Below are positions 34,253-42,927 of a stretch of 48,771 bases of DNA, in pieces. Below the pieces are notes generated by a model. That model saw only the letters and a program-made list of their open reading frames with translations, had not been told where the DNA came from and did no database searches. Both the position numbers and the translations under genes were made by a program. Numbering within the stretch: the stretch's first letter is position 1; every line of letters begins with the position of its first letter. This DNA is from CAYLSV01 sp964386435 (lineage in GTDB: Bacteria; Planctomycetota; Phycisphaerae; Tepidisphaerales; Tepidisphaeraceae): NCBI GenBank assembly GCA_964386435.1, contig CAYLSV010000021.1, positions 1 through 48,771 on the forward strand. The letters run 5' to 3'.

Positions 34253-35698
34253 ATGAGCCGCACCGTGTACCTCGAAACCTTCGGCTGCCAGATGAACGTG
34301 CTCGACTCCGAGCTCGTCATGAGCCAACTCGCCGCCCAAGGCTACGAAACAACCCACGACCGGTTGGCCGCCGATGTGATTTTGTACAACACGTGCAGCG
34401 TCCGCGAGCACGCCGAGCAAAAGGTGTGGAGCCGGCTCGGCGAGCTGAAGCACGTCAAAACCGAACGGCCCGGCACCGTGGTCGGCGTCATGGGCTGCAT
34501 GGCCGAGCGGGACGGTTTGGACATTTTCCGCAAGTTTCCCCACGTCGACCTGATCTGCGGCCCCGGCGAACTGGACAAGCTGCCGAGCATGGTCGTCAAC
34601 GCGGATACGACCAGCGGCCACCAGTCGGCGCTCATGGGCACCACCAGCCGCCGCAGCGGCACGCGCGCGGCGGCCGAGGACAACCTCGAGCTGCTGGACC
34701 TCTCCCGCGCCTTCAGCCCCGCCGACGCCAAGCGGCAGGCGTACGTCCGCATCACCCGCGGCTGCAACAAGTTCTGCACCTATTGCGTCGTGCCGTACAC
34801 CCGCGGCCCCGAGGTCCATCGGCCGCCGGAAAACATCGTGGAGGAGGTCAAGCGGCTGGCCGACTCGGGCGTCGTCGAGGTCACGCTGCTCGGGCAGACG
34901 ATCAATCACTATGCCCACGACCACGGCGACGGCCGGGTGACGTCGTTCGCCGAGTTGCTGTACCGAATCCACGAGGCCGTGCCGCACTTGCCGCGGCTGC
35001 GGTTTGTCACGAGCTATCCGCGCGACTTCACCGACGAGGCGCTTCAGGCGATGCGGGATTGCCCTCGCATCTGCCGCTACCTGCACGTCCCCGCCCAACA
35101 CGGCGACGACCGCGTGCTCAAGGCGATGAACCGCGGCTACACGATCGGCCAGTACCACGAGTTCGTTGATCGCGCCTACGCGATGATGCCCGACCTCTCG
35201 ATCGCCAGCGACTTCATCGTCGGCTTCCCGACGGAAACCGAAGCCGAGTTTCAGACGACGAAGGACGTGGTCCGCCGCTGCCGGTTCAAGAACAGCTTCA
35301 TCTTCAAGTACTCGCCGCGGCCGGGCACGGTGGCGATCAAGCGATTCGAAGACGACGTGCCGGACGAGGTGAAGAAGCGGCGGAACCGCGAGCTGCTCAG
35401 CGTGCAGAACGAGGTGAGCGACGCCGTTCACGCGCAACTCGTGGGGCAGACGGTGGAGGTGCTCGTCGAGGGCGAGAGCAAGCTCGCCAGCCGCCCGAGC
35501 AACGGCGTGCAGCTCGGCACCGGCTTCGGCCGGCCGGAAGAGACGCAACTCGTCGGCCGCACCCGCGGCGACCACATCGTCGCCTTCGACGGCCACACCA
35601 ACCTCGTCGGCACCCTGCAGCACGTCCGCCTCGACTCGGCCAAAGGGTTGACGCTCCTCGGCAAGCTTACCCCCGACGCCCGGACCTCCGCCGCGTAG
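34253..35698 (+). CDS. miaB: tRNA-2-methylthio-N6-dimethylallyladenosine synthase
   Basis: A 481-residue radical SAM methylthiotransferase. The N-terminal UPF0004 domain holds cluster cysteines (T-F-G-C at 11, N-T-C-S-V-R, M-G-C-M-A). The radical SAM motif C171-x3-C175-x2-C178 lies in R-G-C-N-K-F-C-T-Y-C. The C-terminal TRAM domain includes G-Q-T-V-E-V-L-V-E-G. It adds a methylthio group to i6A37 of tRNAs. ATG 34253 fits the domain start. The last five residues R-T-S-A-A and the stop are encoded by the left arm of a palindromic repeat (35678-35774), an unusual ending shared with the TPR gene. Confidence 0.95.
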   Translation: MSRTVYLETFGCQMNVLDSELVMSQLAAQGYETTHDRLAADVILYNTCSVREHAEQKVWSRLGELKHVKTERPGTVVGVMGCMAERDGLDIFRKFPHVDLICGPGELDKLPSMVVNADTTSGHQSALMGTTSRRSGTRAAAEDNLELLDLSRAFSPADAKRQAYVRITRGCNKFCTYCVVPYTRGPEVHRPPENIVEEVKRLADSGVVEVTLLGQTINHYAHDHGDGRVTSFAELLYRIHEAVPHLPRLRFVTSYPRDFTDEALQAMRDCPRICRYLHVPAQHGDDRVLKAMNRGYTIGQYHEFVDRAYAMMPDLSIASDFIVGFPTETEAEFQTTKDVVRRCRFKNSFIFKYSPRPGTVAIKRFEDDVPDEVKKRRNRELLSVQNEVSDAVHAQLVGQTVEVLVEGESKLASRPSNGVQLGTGFGRPEETQLVGRTRGDHIVAFDGHTNLVGTLQHVRLDSAKGLTLLGKLTPDARTSAA

Positions 35699-35774
35699 CG
35701 GCGGGGCTGCGCCTGCAGTCCGAGCATCTTCAAAAGCGGGCGCAGCCCCATCGTTACGCGGCAGAGATCCGGGC
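35678..35774. repeat. 97-base imperfect palindrome spanning two gene ends
   Basis: Arms 35678-35716 and 35736-35774 are inverted copies of 39 bases with about 6 differences, around a 19-base spacer. The left arm contains GGACCTCCGCCGCGTAGCGG and provides the end and stop of miaB; the right arm provides the end and stop of the convergent GT9 gene. Related copies lie at 42132-42234 and at the window end. It probably acts as a bidirectional terminator. Confidence 0.8.
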
Positions 35775-36986
35775 GTTGGAGGCAAGCTCCCGCTCCACCG
35801 CCCGCACCTGCTGCAGCACGTCGTCCACCGTCACCTCCGTGATGCACCCGCCCGGCGTCCCGCGCAGGCAGGCGTCTTCCACCCAGCACTGCGGAATGCC
35901 GTACCGCCGTTCGACGCGGTACGCGCACGGCGAGGTCGCCCCGACGTGCCGCTGGCCCGTTCCGTTCGGCAGCAGCGTCGTGCCGCAGGTCGGGCCAAAC
36001 ACGCCGACCGTCGGGCAGCCGGCGGCGCGGGCGAGGTGCATCAGCCCGGTGTCGTTGCCGACGAACGTTCGGCACCGCCCCAGCATTGCCGCGATGCGGT
36101 TCAAGGACGCCGCCGGCACGAGCGTCACCGGCCGTCGCACGCGCTTTGCCAGCGTCGCCGCGGAGTTGTCGCCGGGGGCGGTGAGCAGTCGCACTTCGCC
36201 GTCGAGCCGCTCGATCAGTTTGGCGAAGTTCTCGATCGGCCACCGCTTCAGCGGATGCGACGCCAGCGGCGCCACGGCCACCGCCTCGCCATCCGCCCGT
36301 TGCCTCGCCCACGCCGCATCGGCCTCGCCCGGCACCAGCCGATACCGTGCCGGCGACGGCACTTCAATGCCGAACCCGACCCGCGCCCCCCACGCGATGC
36401 CCTCGATGATGCCCCCGCCCTGAGCCGTCACCGCGTTCTGTGCCGCTTGATCCGACTCCCACATCGGCCACCCATTCGCCCACGCCGCCGCCTGCAGCTT
36501 GCGCCGCAGCCCGTACTCCACGTGCAGCACGTCGAGCAGCGCATCGAACCCGCCCATCGCCGCCAGCCACGCATCCGCCGCCGCGTCGGCCGCCGGGTTG
36601 TCCTCGTGGCCCAGGTGCCGATACCCCAGATCCTGCACCGCCACCACCTCATCCACCAGCCCCCGCCCCGCGAGCAACTCCACCGCCGGCCGCGCCCCGA
36701 CACCGACGAGATGAGCCCTCGGACACGCCCGCCGCACCGCCGCCAGCATCGGCAGCTCGGTCACCAGATCTCCGATACCCCACCGCAGCCCGATGAGCAC
36801 CCGCCGGGCCTTGTCCAGCACCCGCGCGCACTCGGCGTTCGGCTCGGCGTGCCCCAAATCAAAACGACGAACGGACAACGGATAACCCACGCCGCCATCT
36901 TCGCGTTTCACCTGAAGCTGTCCACCATGCGTTGCAAAATGAGCTGGTGCAACAGCCTCCGCGACAACCCGCCGCCGTGGCTTCAC
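35754..36986 (-). CDS. GT9 (heptosyltransferase-like) glycosyltransferase
   Basis: A 410-residue protein with the GT9 fold: L-I-G-L-R-W-G-I-G-D-L-V near the N-terminus, W-P-I-E-N-F in the middle, and the donor-binding V-G-N-D-T-G-L-M-H-L-A-R-A-A-G-C-P-T-V-G-V-F-G-P. GT9 enzymes transfer ADP-heptose or related sugars in envelope glycan synthesis. Start is uncertain: ATG-equivalent 36986 leaves a 60-residue N-terminal extension, and GTG 36911 is an alternative closer to the fold. The C-terminus N-A-R-I-S-A-A lies in the right arm of the repeat at 35678-35774. It is convergent with miaB and divergent from the phosphatase gene. Confidence 0.82.
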   Translation of the reverse strand: MKPRRRVVAEAVAPAHFATHGGQLQVKREDGGVGYPLSVRRFDLGHAEPNAECARVLDKARRVLIGLRWGIGDLVTELPMLAAVRRACPRAHLVGVGARPAVELLAGRGLVDEVVAVQDLGYRHLGHEDNPAADAAADAWLAAMGGFDALLDVLHVEYGLRRKLQAAAWANGWPMWESDQAAQNAVTAQGGGIIEGIAWGARVGFGIEVPSPARYRLVPGEADAAWARQRADGEAVAVAPLASHPLKRWPIENFAKLIERLDGEVRLLTAPGDNSAATLAKRVRRPVTLVPAASLNRIAAMLGRCRTFVGNDTGLMHLARAAGCPTVGVFGPTCGTTLLPNGTGQRHVGATSPCAYRVERRYGIPQCWVEDACLRGTPGGCITEVTVDDVLQQVRAVERELASNARISAA

Positions 36987-37019
36987 CGGATGCTCACGCG
37001 GCGGCTATAGGCTGCGGCC

Positions 37020-38012
37020 ATGCTCATTGCTGCGCTGCTGTCGTTTCTGCTCATCGCACCGCCCGCCGGCCAGCCGATCGAGCGGATCGCCTTCGGCTCG
37101 TGCTGGCGTGATCAAGGCACCGACGGTCGAGACAACGACGGCGCCCTCGCCGCCGCGGCCGAGTGGGGGCCGGAGGTCTTTGTGTTTCTGGGCGACAACG
37201 TCTACGCTGACACCACCTCGCCCGCCGAGTTCGACGCCGCCTACGACCGCCTCGCCGCCAGCCCGGCGTTCAGGCAATTGCGGGCCGAGGCGGCCGTCCT
37301 TGCCATCTGGGACGACCACGATTACGGCGTCAATGACGGCGGGGCGGAGTACCCGCAGAAGGAACTGGCCAAGCGAAAAATGCTCGACTTCTTCGGCGAA
37401 CCCGAAGATTCCGCACGCCGCGCACGCCCCGGCAACTACGACGCCATGACCTTTGGCCAGGGCGACCGGACGGTGCAATTTCTCCTGCTCGACACCCGCA
37501 GCTTCCGCTCGCCGCTGAAGACCAAGCCGCTGGCCGTCCGCCGCACCTACGTCGGCAACACCGACGCCGACGCGACCGTCCTCGGCGATGCCCAGTGGCA
37601 GTGGCTGCACGAGCAACTCGCCCAGCCCGCCGCCGTCCGCGTCGTCTGCACGAGCATCCAGCTGCTGCCAAGCGGCCATCGCTTCGAGAAGTGGGCGAAT
37701 TTCCCGAACGACCGCCAAAAGATGATCGACGCCCTCGCCGCCGCGAGCGGCACCGTCGTCGTCCTCAGCGGCGACCGCCACCACGGCGAGATCACCGCCG
37801 GCGAGCATTTTGTGGAAGTCACCAGCAGCGCCCTGAACCAAAACCGCCGCCGGGCGATCGATGAACCAAATCCCGGTCGCATCGGCGACCCGATGGGCCG
37901 CGCCAACTTCGGCACGATGACAATCGACTGGAATGCCGGCGAGGCAACACTGTCACTCCGCGACCAGCAGGGCGAGCAGACAGTGCGAACAACCGTGGAG
38001 ATCAACAAGTAG
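37020..38012 (+). CDS. Secreted PhoD-like metallophosphatase
   Basis: A 330-residue protein with a short signal peptide (L-L-S-F-L-L-I-A-P-P-A). Metallophosphatase blocks are F-G-S-C, L-G-D-N-V-Y-A-D, W-D-D-H-D-Y-G-V-N-D and S-G-D-R-H-H-G-E, the pattern of the PhoD family of alkaline phosphatases and phosphodiesterases. It is shorter than B. subtilis PhoD and lacks the N-terminal Ig-like domain, as in many planctomycete and eukaryotic homologues. Likely periplasmic, releasing phosphate from esters; substrate not determined. Confidence 0.85.
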   Translation: MLIAALLSFLLIAPPAGQPIERIAFGSCWRDQGTDGRDNDGALAAAAEWGPEVFVFLGDNVYADTTSPAEFDAAYDRLAASPAFRQLRAEAAVLAIWDDHDYGVNDGGAEYPQKELAKRKMLDFFGEPEDSARRARPGNYDAMTFGQGDRTVQFLLLDTRSFRSPLKTKPLAVRRTYVGNTDADATVLGDAQWQWLHEQLAQPAAVRVVCTSIQLLPSGHRFEKWANFPNDRQKMIDALAAASGTVVVLSGDRHHGEITAGEHFVEVTSSALNQNRRRAIDEPNPGRIGDPMGRANFGTMTIDWNAGEATLSLRDQQGEQTVRTTVEINK

Positions 38013-38029
38013 CTCCCCGCCCGCGCAAA

Positions 38030-38102
38030 CCGCGGCACCACGTGCCGCAGGTCCGTCGCGTGCGAAGCTCCCCACCCGAACCTGCAGCACGTGGTGCTGC
38101 GG
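38030..38102. repeat. Inverted repeat between convergent genes (likely terminator)
   Basis: Arms of 23 bases with two mismatches (38030-38052 with 38080-38102, core GCACGTGGTGC) around a 27-base spacer, between the ends of the phosphatase and recG genes. It resembles the other gene-end palindromes in size and place but not in sequence. Confidence 0.6.
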
Positions 38103-38147
38103 CTACCGCGTCTAACGCATGTGAAGTCGCGGCTGGCGTCGCACTCC

Positions 38148-40205
38148 TCACCCGACCTGGGCCAACTCCAGTGCATCGCCGAACTGGCGGATCAGGGCCG
38201 CCCGCAGCGCCTCGTGGTGCGGCTTGAGCAGGTTCGGGTCGTCGGCCAGCAACTCGGCGGCGTCGTCCTTGGCCAGCTTCAGCAGCTCCAACTCTTTCGT
38301 CAAATCGGCGATCTTCATCGGCGGCAACCCGTGTTGGCGGGTGCCGAAGAAGTCGCCGGGGCCGCGGAGTTTGAGGTCCGTCTCGGCGATTTCGAAGCCG
38401 TCGTTCGTGCGGCACATCGCCTCGATCCGCTGCTTCGCCTGGTCCGTCTCGGCCTCGCTGACGAGGATGCAGAAGCTGTCGTGCGCTCCACGCCCGACCC
38501 GGCCGCGGAGCTGGTGCAGCTGCGACAGACCAAACCGCTCGCTCGATTCGATGACCATCACCGTCGCGTTCGGCACGTCGACGCCGACCTCGATGACGGT
38601 CGTGCTCACCAGCACGTCGAGCTTGCCGTCGCGGAACTCGTGCATGACGTGCTGCTTCTCGTCGCCGGAGAGTTGGCCGTGCATCATGCCCAGCCGCAGC
38701 CCCTTGAGGCCGCCGTTTTTCACCTGGTCAAAGTGCTTGCGCACGCTTTGCGTCTCGCCGAGGCCGTCGTCGTCGATCTGCGGCAGCACGACGTACGCCT
38801 GCCGCCCGGCCTCGACCTGCCGCCGGATGAAGTCGTGGGCCCGCTTGCGCTCCTTGGGCCGAAGGTGGTACGTCCGAATCGGCTGCCGGCCCGGCGGCAG
38901 TTCATCGATCGTCGTCACGTCGAAGTCGCTCAAGTACGAGAGCGCCAGCGTCCGCGGGATCGGCGTGGCCGTCATGACGAGGTAGTGCGGGGCGTGCCCC
39001 TGATCGCGCAAATGGGCCCGCTGCTTGACGCCGAGCTTGTGCTGCTCGTCGATGACGACGAGGCCGAGGTTGCCGAAGGCGACGTCGCTTTGCAACAGCG
39101 CCTGCGTGCCGATGGCGAGGTCGGTTCGGTCCAGTGCCGCGTCGCCGGCGAAGCCGCGACCCTTCCGCTTGGTCCGGCCGGTGACGAGGTCGATCCCGAC
39201 GCTGCTGCCGTCGAGCATGCGGACGAGGTTGCGGTAATGCTGCTCGGCCAGCACCTCGGTGGGCGCGAGGAACGCCGCCTGCATCTTGTTCGCCACGGCG
39301 ACGAGCATGGCGTAGAGCGCCACCACCGTCTTGCCGCTGCCGACGTCGCCCTGCAGCAGCCGGTTCATCGGCCGGCCGCTTTTCATGTCGGCCGCGATCT
39401 GCCACACCGCCCGCTGTTGGGCGCCGGTCATCTCGAACGGGAACCGCCCCCGAATTCGGGCGTCGAGCGTCTTGTCGATCCGCAGGACGGGAGCCGACAG
39501 CTTCCCCTCCCGCTGCCGCCGGCCGATGTTCAGACCGAGCTGCAGGAGCATGAGCTCATCGAACACCAGCCGCCGCCGAGCCCGCAGCGCCTCCCGCCAG
39601 TTGGCCGGCTGGTGGATCAGTCGGTACGCCTCGCCGCGGGTCGGCAGGTCGTGTTTCCTCAGCAGCTTTTCGTCAAAGAACTCCGGCACGTTCGCCACCG
39701 CCGCCGCGAGGTTGTCGGCGACGATCGCCATGATCTCGTCGGTGCTCAGCTCGGCCGAGGCGGCGTAGATCGGGCGGAACGTGCTGTCCTCCGTCGCCGG
39801 CGTCTCCTCGTCGACCTCCTCCCACTTCGCCTGCGTCATCTGTGGCAAGCCGCGAAAACTCTTCACCTTGCCCCGCACCCGCAGCTGCACGCCCGGCCGC
39901 ACCTTGTTCCGCAGCCACGCGGCGTTGAACCACGACAGCGCCAGCTTGCCGGTCGAATCCTCCAGCGTCGCCTCGAACCGCGACCGCGGCCGGGGGACAT
40001 AGTTCGTCGCGATGATCTCCCCGCGGGCCGACTGGATCTCGTCGTGCACCAAATCGGCGATCGGCCGCTCCTCGCTCTCGAACTGGTAGCGGCGGGGGAA
40101 GTACTCCAGCAGCTCCCGCACCGTCGAGACGCCCTTGGCCCGCAGCGCCTCGCCCTTCTTCTCGCCGACGCCGACGAGCGCCTCAACTTGATCGTCTAAC
40201 GCCAC
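38148..40205 (-). CDS. recG: ATP-dependent DNA helicase RecG
   Basis: A 685-residue helicase of normal RecG length. The N-terminal wedge/OB-fold region includes F-P-R-R-Y and L-S-W-F-N-A. Helicase motifs are F-x-M-T-G-A-Q (Q-like), L-L-Q-G-D-V-G-S-G-K-T (Walker A), I-D-E-Q-H-K (box II, with Gln as usual in RecG), M-T-A-T-P-I-P-R-T-L-A, and Q-L-R-G-R-V-G-R-G (motif VI). The C-terminus carries L-R-G-P-G-D-F-F-G-T-R-Q-H-G. It remodels stalled replication forks and branched DNA. GTG 40205 was chosen for AAGGTG upstream; the PIG-L gene ends 8 bases before it, so the two are an operon. Confidence 0.95.
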   Translation of the reverse strand: MALDDQVEALVGVGEKKGEALRAKGVSTVRELLEYFPRRYQFESEERPIADLVHDEIQSARGEIIATNYVPRPRSRFEATLEDSTGKLALSWFNAAWLRNKVRPGVQLRVRGKVKSFRGLPQMTQAKWEEVDEETPATEDSTFRPIYAASAELSTDEIMAIVADNLAAAVANVPEFFDEKLLRKHDLPTRGEAYRLIHQPANWREALRARRRLVFDELMLLQLGLNIGRRQREGKLSAPVLRIDKTLDARIRGRFPFEMTGAQQRAVWQIAADMKSGRPMNRLLQGDVGSGKTVVALYAMLVAVANKMQAAFLAPTEVLAEQHYRNLVRMLDGSSVGIDLVTGRTKRKGRGFAGDAALDRTDLAIGTQALLQSDVAFGNLGLVVIDEQHKLGVKQRAHLRDQGHAPHYLVMTATPIPRTLALSYLSDFDVTTIDELPPGRQPIRTYHLRPKERKRAHDFIRRQVEAGRQAYVVLPQIDDDGLGETQSVRKHFDQVKNGGLKGLRLGMMHGQLSGDEKQHVMHEFRDGKLDVLVSTTVIEVGVDVPNATVMVIESSERFGLSQLHQLRGRVGRGAHDSFCILVSEAETDQAKQRIEAMCRTNDGFEIAETDLKLRGPGDFFGTRQHGLPPMKIADLTKELELLKLAKDDAAELLADDPNLLKPHHEALRAALIRQFGDALELAQVG

Positions 40206-40213
40206 ACGGCACC

Positions 40214-40942
40214 TTACGTCACCAGCCGCTCGGCAAACGCGAACCCGCTGCCCGCCGCCGCGGCGTGTGCATGGTCGGTGAGGGCGGTGCGCAGCGCCGA
40301 CTCGCCGCCGAACTGGAAGCCGAGCTGCGTGGTGTAGGCCGCGCACGCGGCCAGCTTGCGGTCGAGCATGTGCGAGATGTCGATGGTTTCGCCCCGCGTC
40401 CAGACGTCGGCCGGGTATCGCCGCACGTACGGCGTGTCGTGCCACCGCCGCAGCGTCACGTTCCGCTGATCCGCCAATGCCTCGACCGCTCGAATGACGT
40501 GCAAGTGGTCGACGTGGTTCCCAAGCCCCAGCGGCAGATGCAGCGTGTCGCCGTTCGCCACCTGATCGGCGAGAACATCCCGAACGTCCCACCAGAAGGC
40601 CGCATCGTCCGGCCGGACCCCGGCGAACAGCTCGGCTGCGCTGCCGTACCCGCGGTGCGGTGCCTCGGGCAGATCCAAATGATGCACCGCCTCCGCCGGC
40701 AGCCCCAGCGCGGCGGCCGCAGCGTGATCCTCCGCCCGTCGGAGCGCCATGTAGTCGACGTCCACCGGCAGCGCCTTGTCGAGCTGGCACGCCAGGGCGA
40801 AGCCGGTCGGGTCCGGCACGCTGCGCGTGAAAACCGTCACCAGCCGCACCTCGTGTTCCTCGTCTTGCAGCCGAGCCATGATGCCGCCGGCGCTGAAGAC
40901 GGCATCGTCCAGGTGCGGCGAGATGAACAACGTGTGCGGCAC
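40214..40942 (-). CDS. PIG-L (LmbE-like) family deacetylase
   Basis: A 242-residue protein with the zinc-binding S-P-H-L-D-D near the N-terminus and the second metal motif N-H-V-D-H in the C-terminal half, typical of PIG-L/LmbE hydrolases. These remove acetyl groups from N-acetylglucosamine-type substrates, including in bacillithiol and mycothiol synthesis and glycolipid assembly. GTG 40942 is the start. It is the first gene of an operon with recG. No signal peptide is seen. Exact substrate unknown. Confidence 0.85.
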   Translation of the reverse strand: MPHTLFISPHLDDAVFSAGGIMARLQDEEHEVRLVTVFTRSVPDPTGFALACQLDKALPVDVDYMALRRAEDHAAAAALGLPAEAVHHLDLPEAPHRGYGSAAELFAGVRPDDAAFWWDVRDVLADQVANGDTLHLPLGLGNHVDHLHVIRAVEALADQRNVTLRRWHDTPYVRRYPADVWTRGETIDISHMLDRKLAACAAYTTQLGFQFGGESALRTALTDHAHAAAAGSGFAFAERLVT

Positions 40943-40973
40943 TCGGCCAAGGTTACGCCGCTAGCATTCCGGG

Positions 40974-42155
40974 ATGCGGTTCGTCGTCGCGGCACTGGTC
41001 CTCACCTTCGCCTCGCCGGCGTTGGCGTGCATTTGGGACCGCGACACGTTGCGCGACGAGCAGCGCGGGCTGCCAAGCGTGGCGGCCGTGCTGGCGGGGC
41101 GGTGGGAGCAACACAGCGATCTCTACTACGAACAGCGGCTAACCGAGTCACGGCAGACGCTGGCCGCCGATCCCGCCGACCTGGCCGCCGCGGATGATCT
41201 GGCCGTCGCCCTGGAAAGACTCGGCCGTCACGACGAGGCCATCGCCGCGGCCACCGAGCAACTCGCCCGCGACCCTGACCGCTACGAAACCCTCGCCAAC
41301 CTCGGCACGTTCCACCTCCACCGCTGGCTGAAGGAGAAGGGCCGGGCTGACCTCGAGGCGGGCATCGAGCACATCCGCCGGGCGATCGAGATCAACCCGG
41401 ACGCCCACTTCGGCCGGGAGAAGTACCAGCTCCAATTGGCCGAGCGGGTGCGGGATGAACTGGGCGGCGAGGAATTCGGCGGCAGCTTCGTGGTGCCGAC
41501 CATCGACACGCAATGGCCACGTAGGGTAGATTACGAGGATCACGATTATTTGCGACAGATGGCGGAACAAGAGCGGCTGACGACGCTACGCCGCCTGGAG
41601 ACGCTGGATGACGACGAGATGGTTGCGACCGATGAAGCCATCACCGGCGTCGTCGGCATGATCCGCTTCGGCACCGGCACCAGCCCGCGACTCTACGAAG
41701 CCCTGGGCGACCTACTCGCCGCCCGCGGCGACCGCCGGTCGGCCATCCGCGCATACCTGCTCGCGATTGAGTTCGGGCACCTTGATCCCGAGGCCTTGCG
41801 GGAGGCGGCAGACTCCGCGGCGGAGGCGGTGATGGATGACGACGTGGAAGCCATCGCAACACGTCTGGGCGAGGAACGCGCCGCCGGTGCGGCGTGGGTG
41901 GCGGCGTTCCAAGCGTACGAGGACGATTTACTCCGCCGCGGGGAGGACGTGACCGATTTGGCCAACTTCGCCAGCTTCTACGCCGAGCACGGCGAGGTCG
42001 AACGCCAACCGCCGGCGGGGCGGGGGTGGCTGGTTCTCCTCCGCGTCGCGGTCCTGCTCGGGCTGGCCGTGATCGTGACCTGGCGAACGATCTACGGCAG
42101 CTCCCGCCGCGGCTCATCCGTCGGCGCCGCTGGCTCCCGGACCTCCGCCGCGTAG
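40974..42155 (+). CDS. Exported TPR-repeat protein with C-terminal membrane helix
   Basis: A 393-residue protein. A signal peptide (cleavage near A-L-A, residue 18) is followed by a conserved-looking C-I-W-D-R-D-T-L. Tetratricopeptide-like helical pairs occupy about 60-150 (A-L-E-R-L-G-R-H-D-E-A-I-A-A-A, I-E-H-I-R-R-A-I-E-I-N-P-D-A) and about 245-270. One transmembrane helix lies near 350-370. The last residues R-T-S-A-A and the stop are part of a palindromic repeat (42132-42234). Function unknown; the W-D-x-D-T-L start suggests a planctomycete-specific family. Confidence 0.75.
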   Translation: MRFVVAALVLTFASPALACIWDRDTLRDEQRGLPSVAAVLAGRWEQHSDLYYEQRLTESRQTLAADPADLAAADDLAVALERLGRHDEAIAAATEQLARDPDRYETLANLGTFHLHRWLKEKGRADLEAGIEHIRRAIEINPDAHFGREKYQLQLAERVRDELGGEEFGGSFVVPTIDTQWPRRVDYEDHDYLRQMAEQERLTTLRRLETLDDDEMVATDEAITGVVGMIRFGTGTSPRLYEALGDLLAARGDRRSAIRAYLLAIEFGHLDPEALREAADSAAEAVMDDDVEAIATRLGEERAAGAAWVAAFQAYEDDLLRRGEDVTDLANFASFYAEHGEVERQPPAGRGWLVLLRVAVLLGLAVIVTWRTIYGSSRRGSSVGAAGSRTSAA

Positions 42156-42234
42156 CGGCTGGGCTGCGCCCGCAGTTCGAGCAACTCCCACTTCAGGCGT
42201 AGCCCCGCCGCCACGCGGCGGAGGTCCGACGGCC
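42132..42234. repeat. 103-base imperfect palindrome at the end of the TPR gene
   Basis: Inverted arms of 42 bases (42132-42173 and 42193-42234) with a handful of differences around a 19-base spacer. The left arm shares GGACCTCCGCCGCGTAGCGG with the repeat at 35678 and encodes the last codons and the stop of the TPR gene. Confidence 0.8.
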
Positions 42235-42283
42235 AGCGACATCAACGCAGCGGACAGGCGCAACCGACTGCGGGAGCAACGTC

Positions 42284-42385
42284 GCTGAGGCCCCACCGCT
42301 GCGTAGCAGCGGGGCTACGTGCGTACTCGAAGCGACTCAGGCTGCGCACGTAGCCCCGCTGCTACGCAGCGGTGGGGGCCTCGGC
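42284..42385. repeat. 102-base palindrome next to the previous repeat
   Basis: Arms of about 40 bases (42284-42322 and 42345-42385) pair almost perfectly, with one extra base in the right arm, around a 22-base spacer. The core CCGCTGCGTAGCAGCGG is itself palindromic and resembles CCGCCGCGTAGCGGCGG of the sister repeats. It lies between the convergent TPR and gcvH genes. Confidence 0.8.
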
Positions 42386-42436
42386 GATGTTGATCCAGAT
42401 CCAGGTGTGGCTGCCAAGCTCGTCCTGCAGTCCCCG

Positions 42437-42820
42437 TCACTCCGCGCCGGTCTGTTGGATGTACTCTTTCTTGTCCAACAGGGCGTCGAGTTCGCTCGGG
42501 TTGCTCAGGCGGATTTTAATCATCCAGCCGGCTTCGTGGGGATCGGTGTTCAGCAGGGCCGGGTCGTCGCCGAGGGCGTCGTTGACTTCAATGACCGCGC
42601 CGCTGACGCCGCTGTAGAGGTCGCTGGTGGCCTTGACGCTCTCGACCTCGCCGAAGGTCTCACCGGCGGTGACAGCGTCGCCGACCTGCGGGAGGTCGGC
42701 GAAGGTGATGTCGGTCAACTCGTCGGCGGCGAACTGGGTGATGCCAATGGTGCAGACATCGCCCTCGGCCTTGTGCCACTCGTGGCTGGGCAGGTACTTC
42801 CGGTCATCGGGGACACTCAT
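42437..42820 (-). CDS. gcvH: Glycine cleavage system H protein
   Basis: A 127-residue lipoyl carrier protein. The lipoylation site is K63 in E-V-E-S-V-K-A-T-S-D-L-Y-S-G, and the fold starts at H-E-W and ends with G-W-M-I-K-I. It shuttles the methylamine intermediate between the P, T and L proteins of the glycine cleavage system. ATG 42820 gives the normal family length. gcvT lies just upstream on the same strand (107-base gap); gcvP is not in the window. Confidence 0.95.
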   Translation of the reverse strand: MSVPDDRKYLPSHEWHKAEGDVCTIGITQFAADELTDITFADLPQVGDAVTAGETFGEVESVKATSDLYSGVSGAVIEVNDALGDDPALLNTDPHEAGWMIKIRLSNPSELDALLDKKEYIQQTGAE

Positions 42821-42927
42821 GGAGCGAACGTAGGCACGCCGAAGCGGGGTGCGGGTGAAAAGCGGGGCGGGTGGTGGATTTGTGACGTGGTGAAGGTTGA
42901 CTTGGCGATTTGCCGGAGCCCGCCATG

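Noticed and set aside
38091..40199. A 702-codon frame on the plus strand opposite recG
   Set aside because: recG is fully recognisable on the minus strand, and the plus-strand product has no known features.
42132..42385. CRISPR array
   Set aside because: The repeats are two unlike palindromes, not evenly spaced direct repeats with unique spacers, and no cas genes are near.
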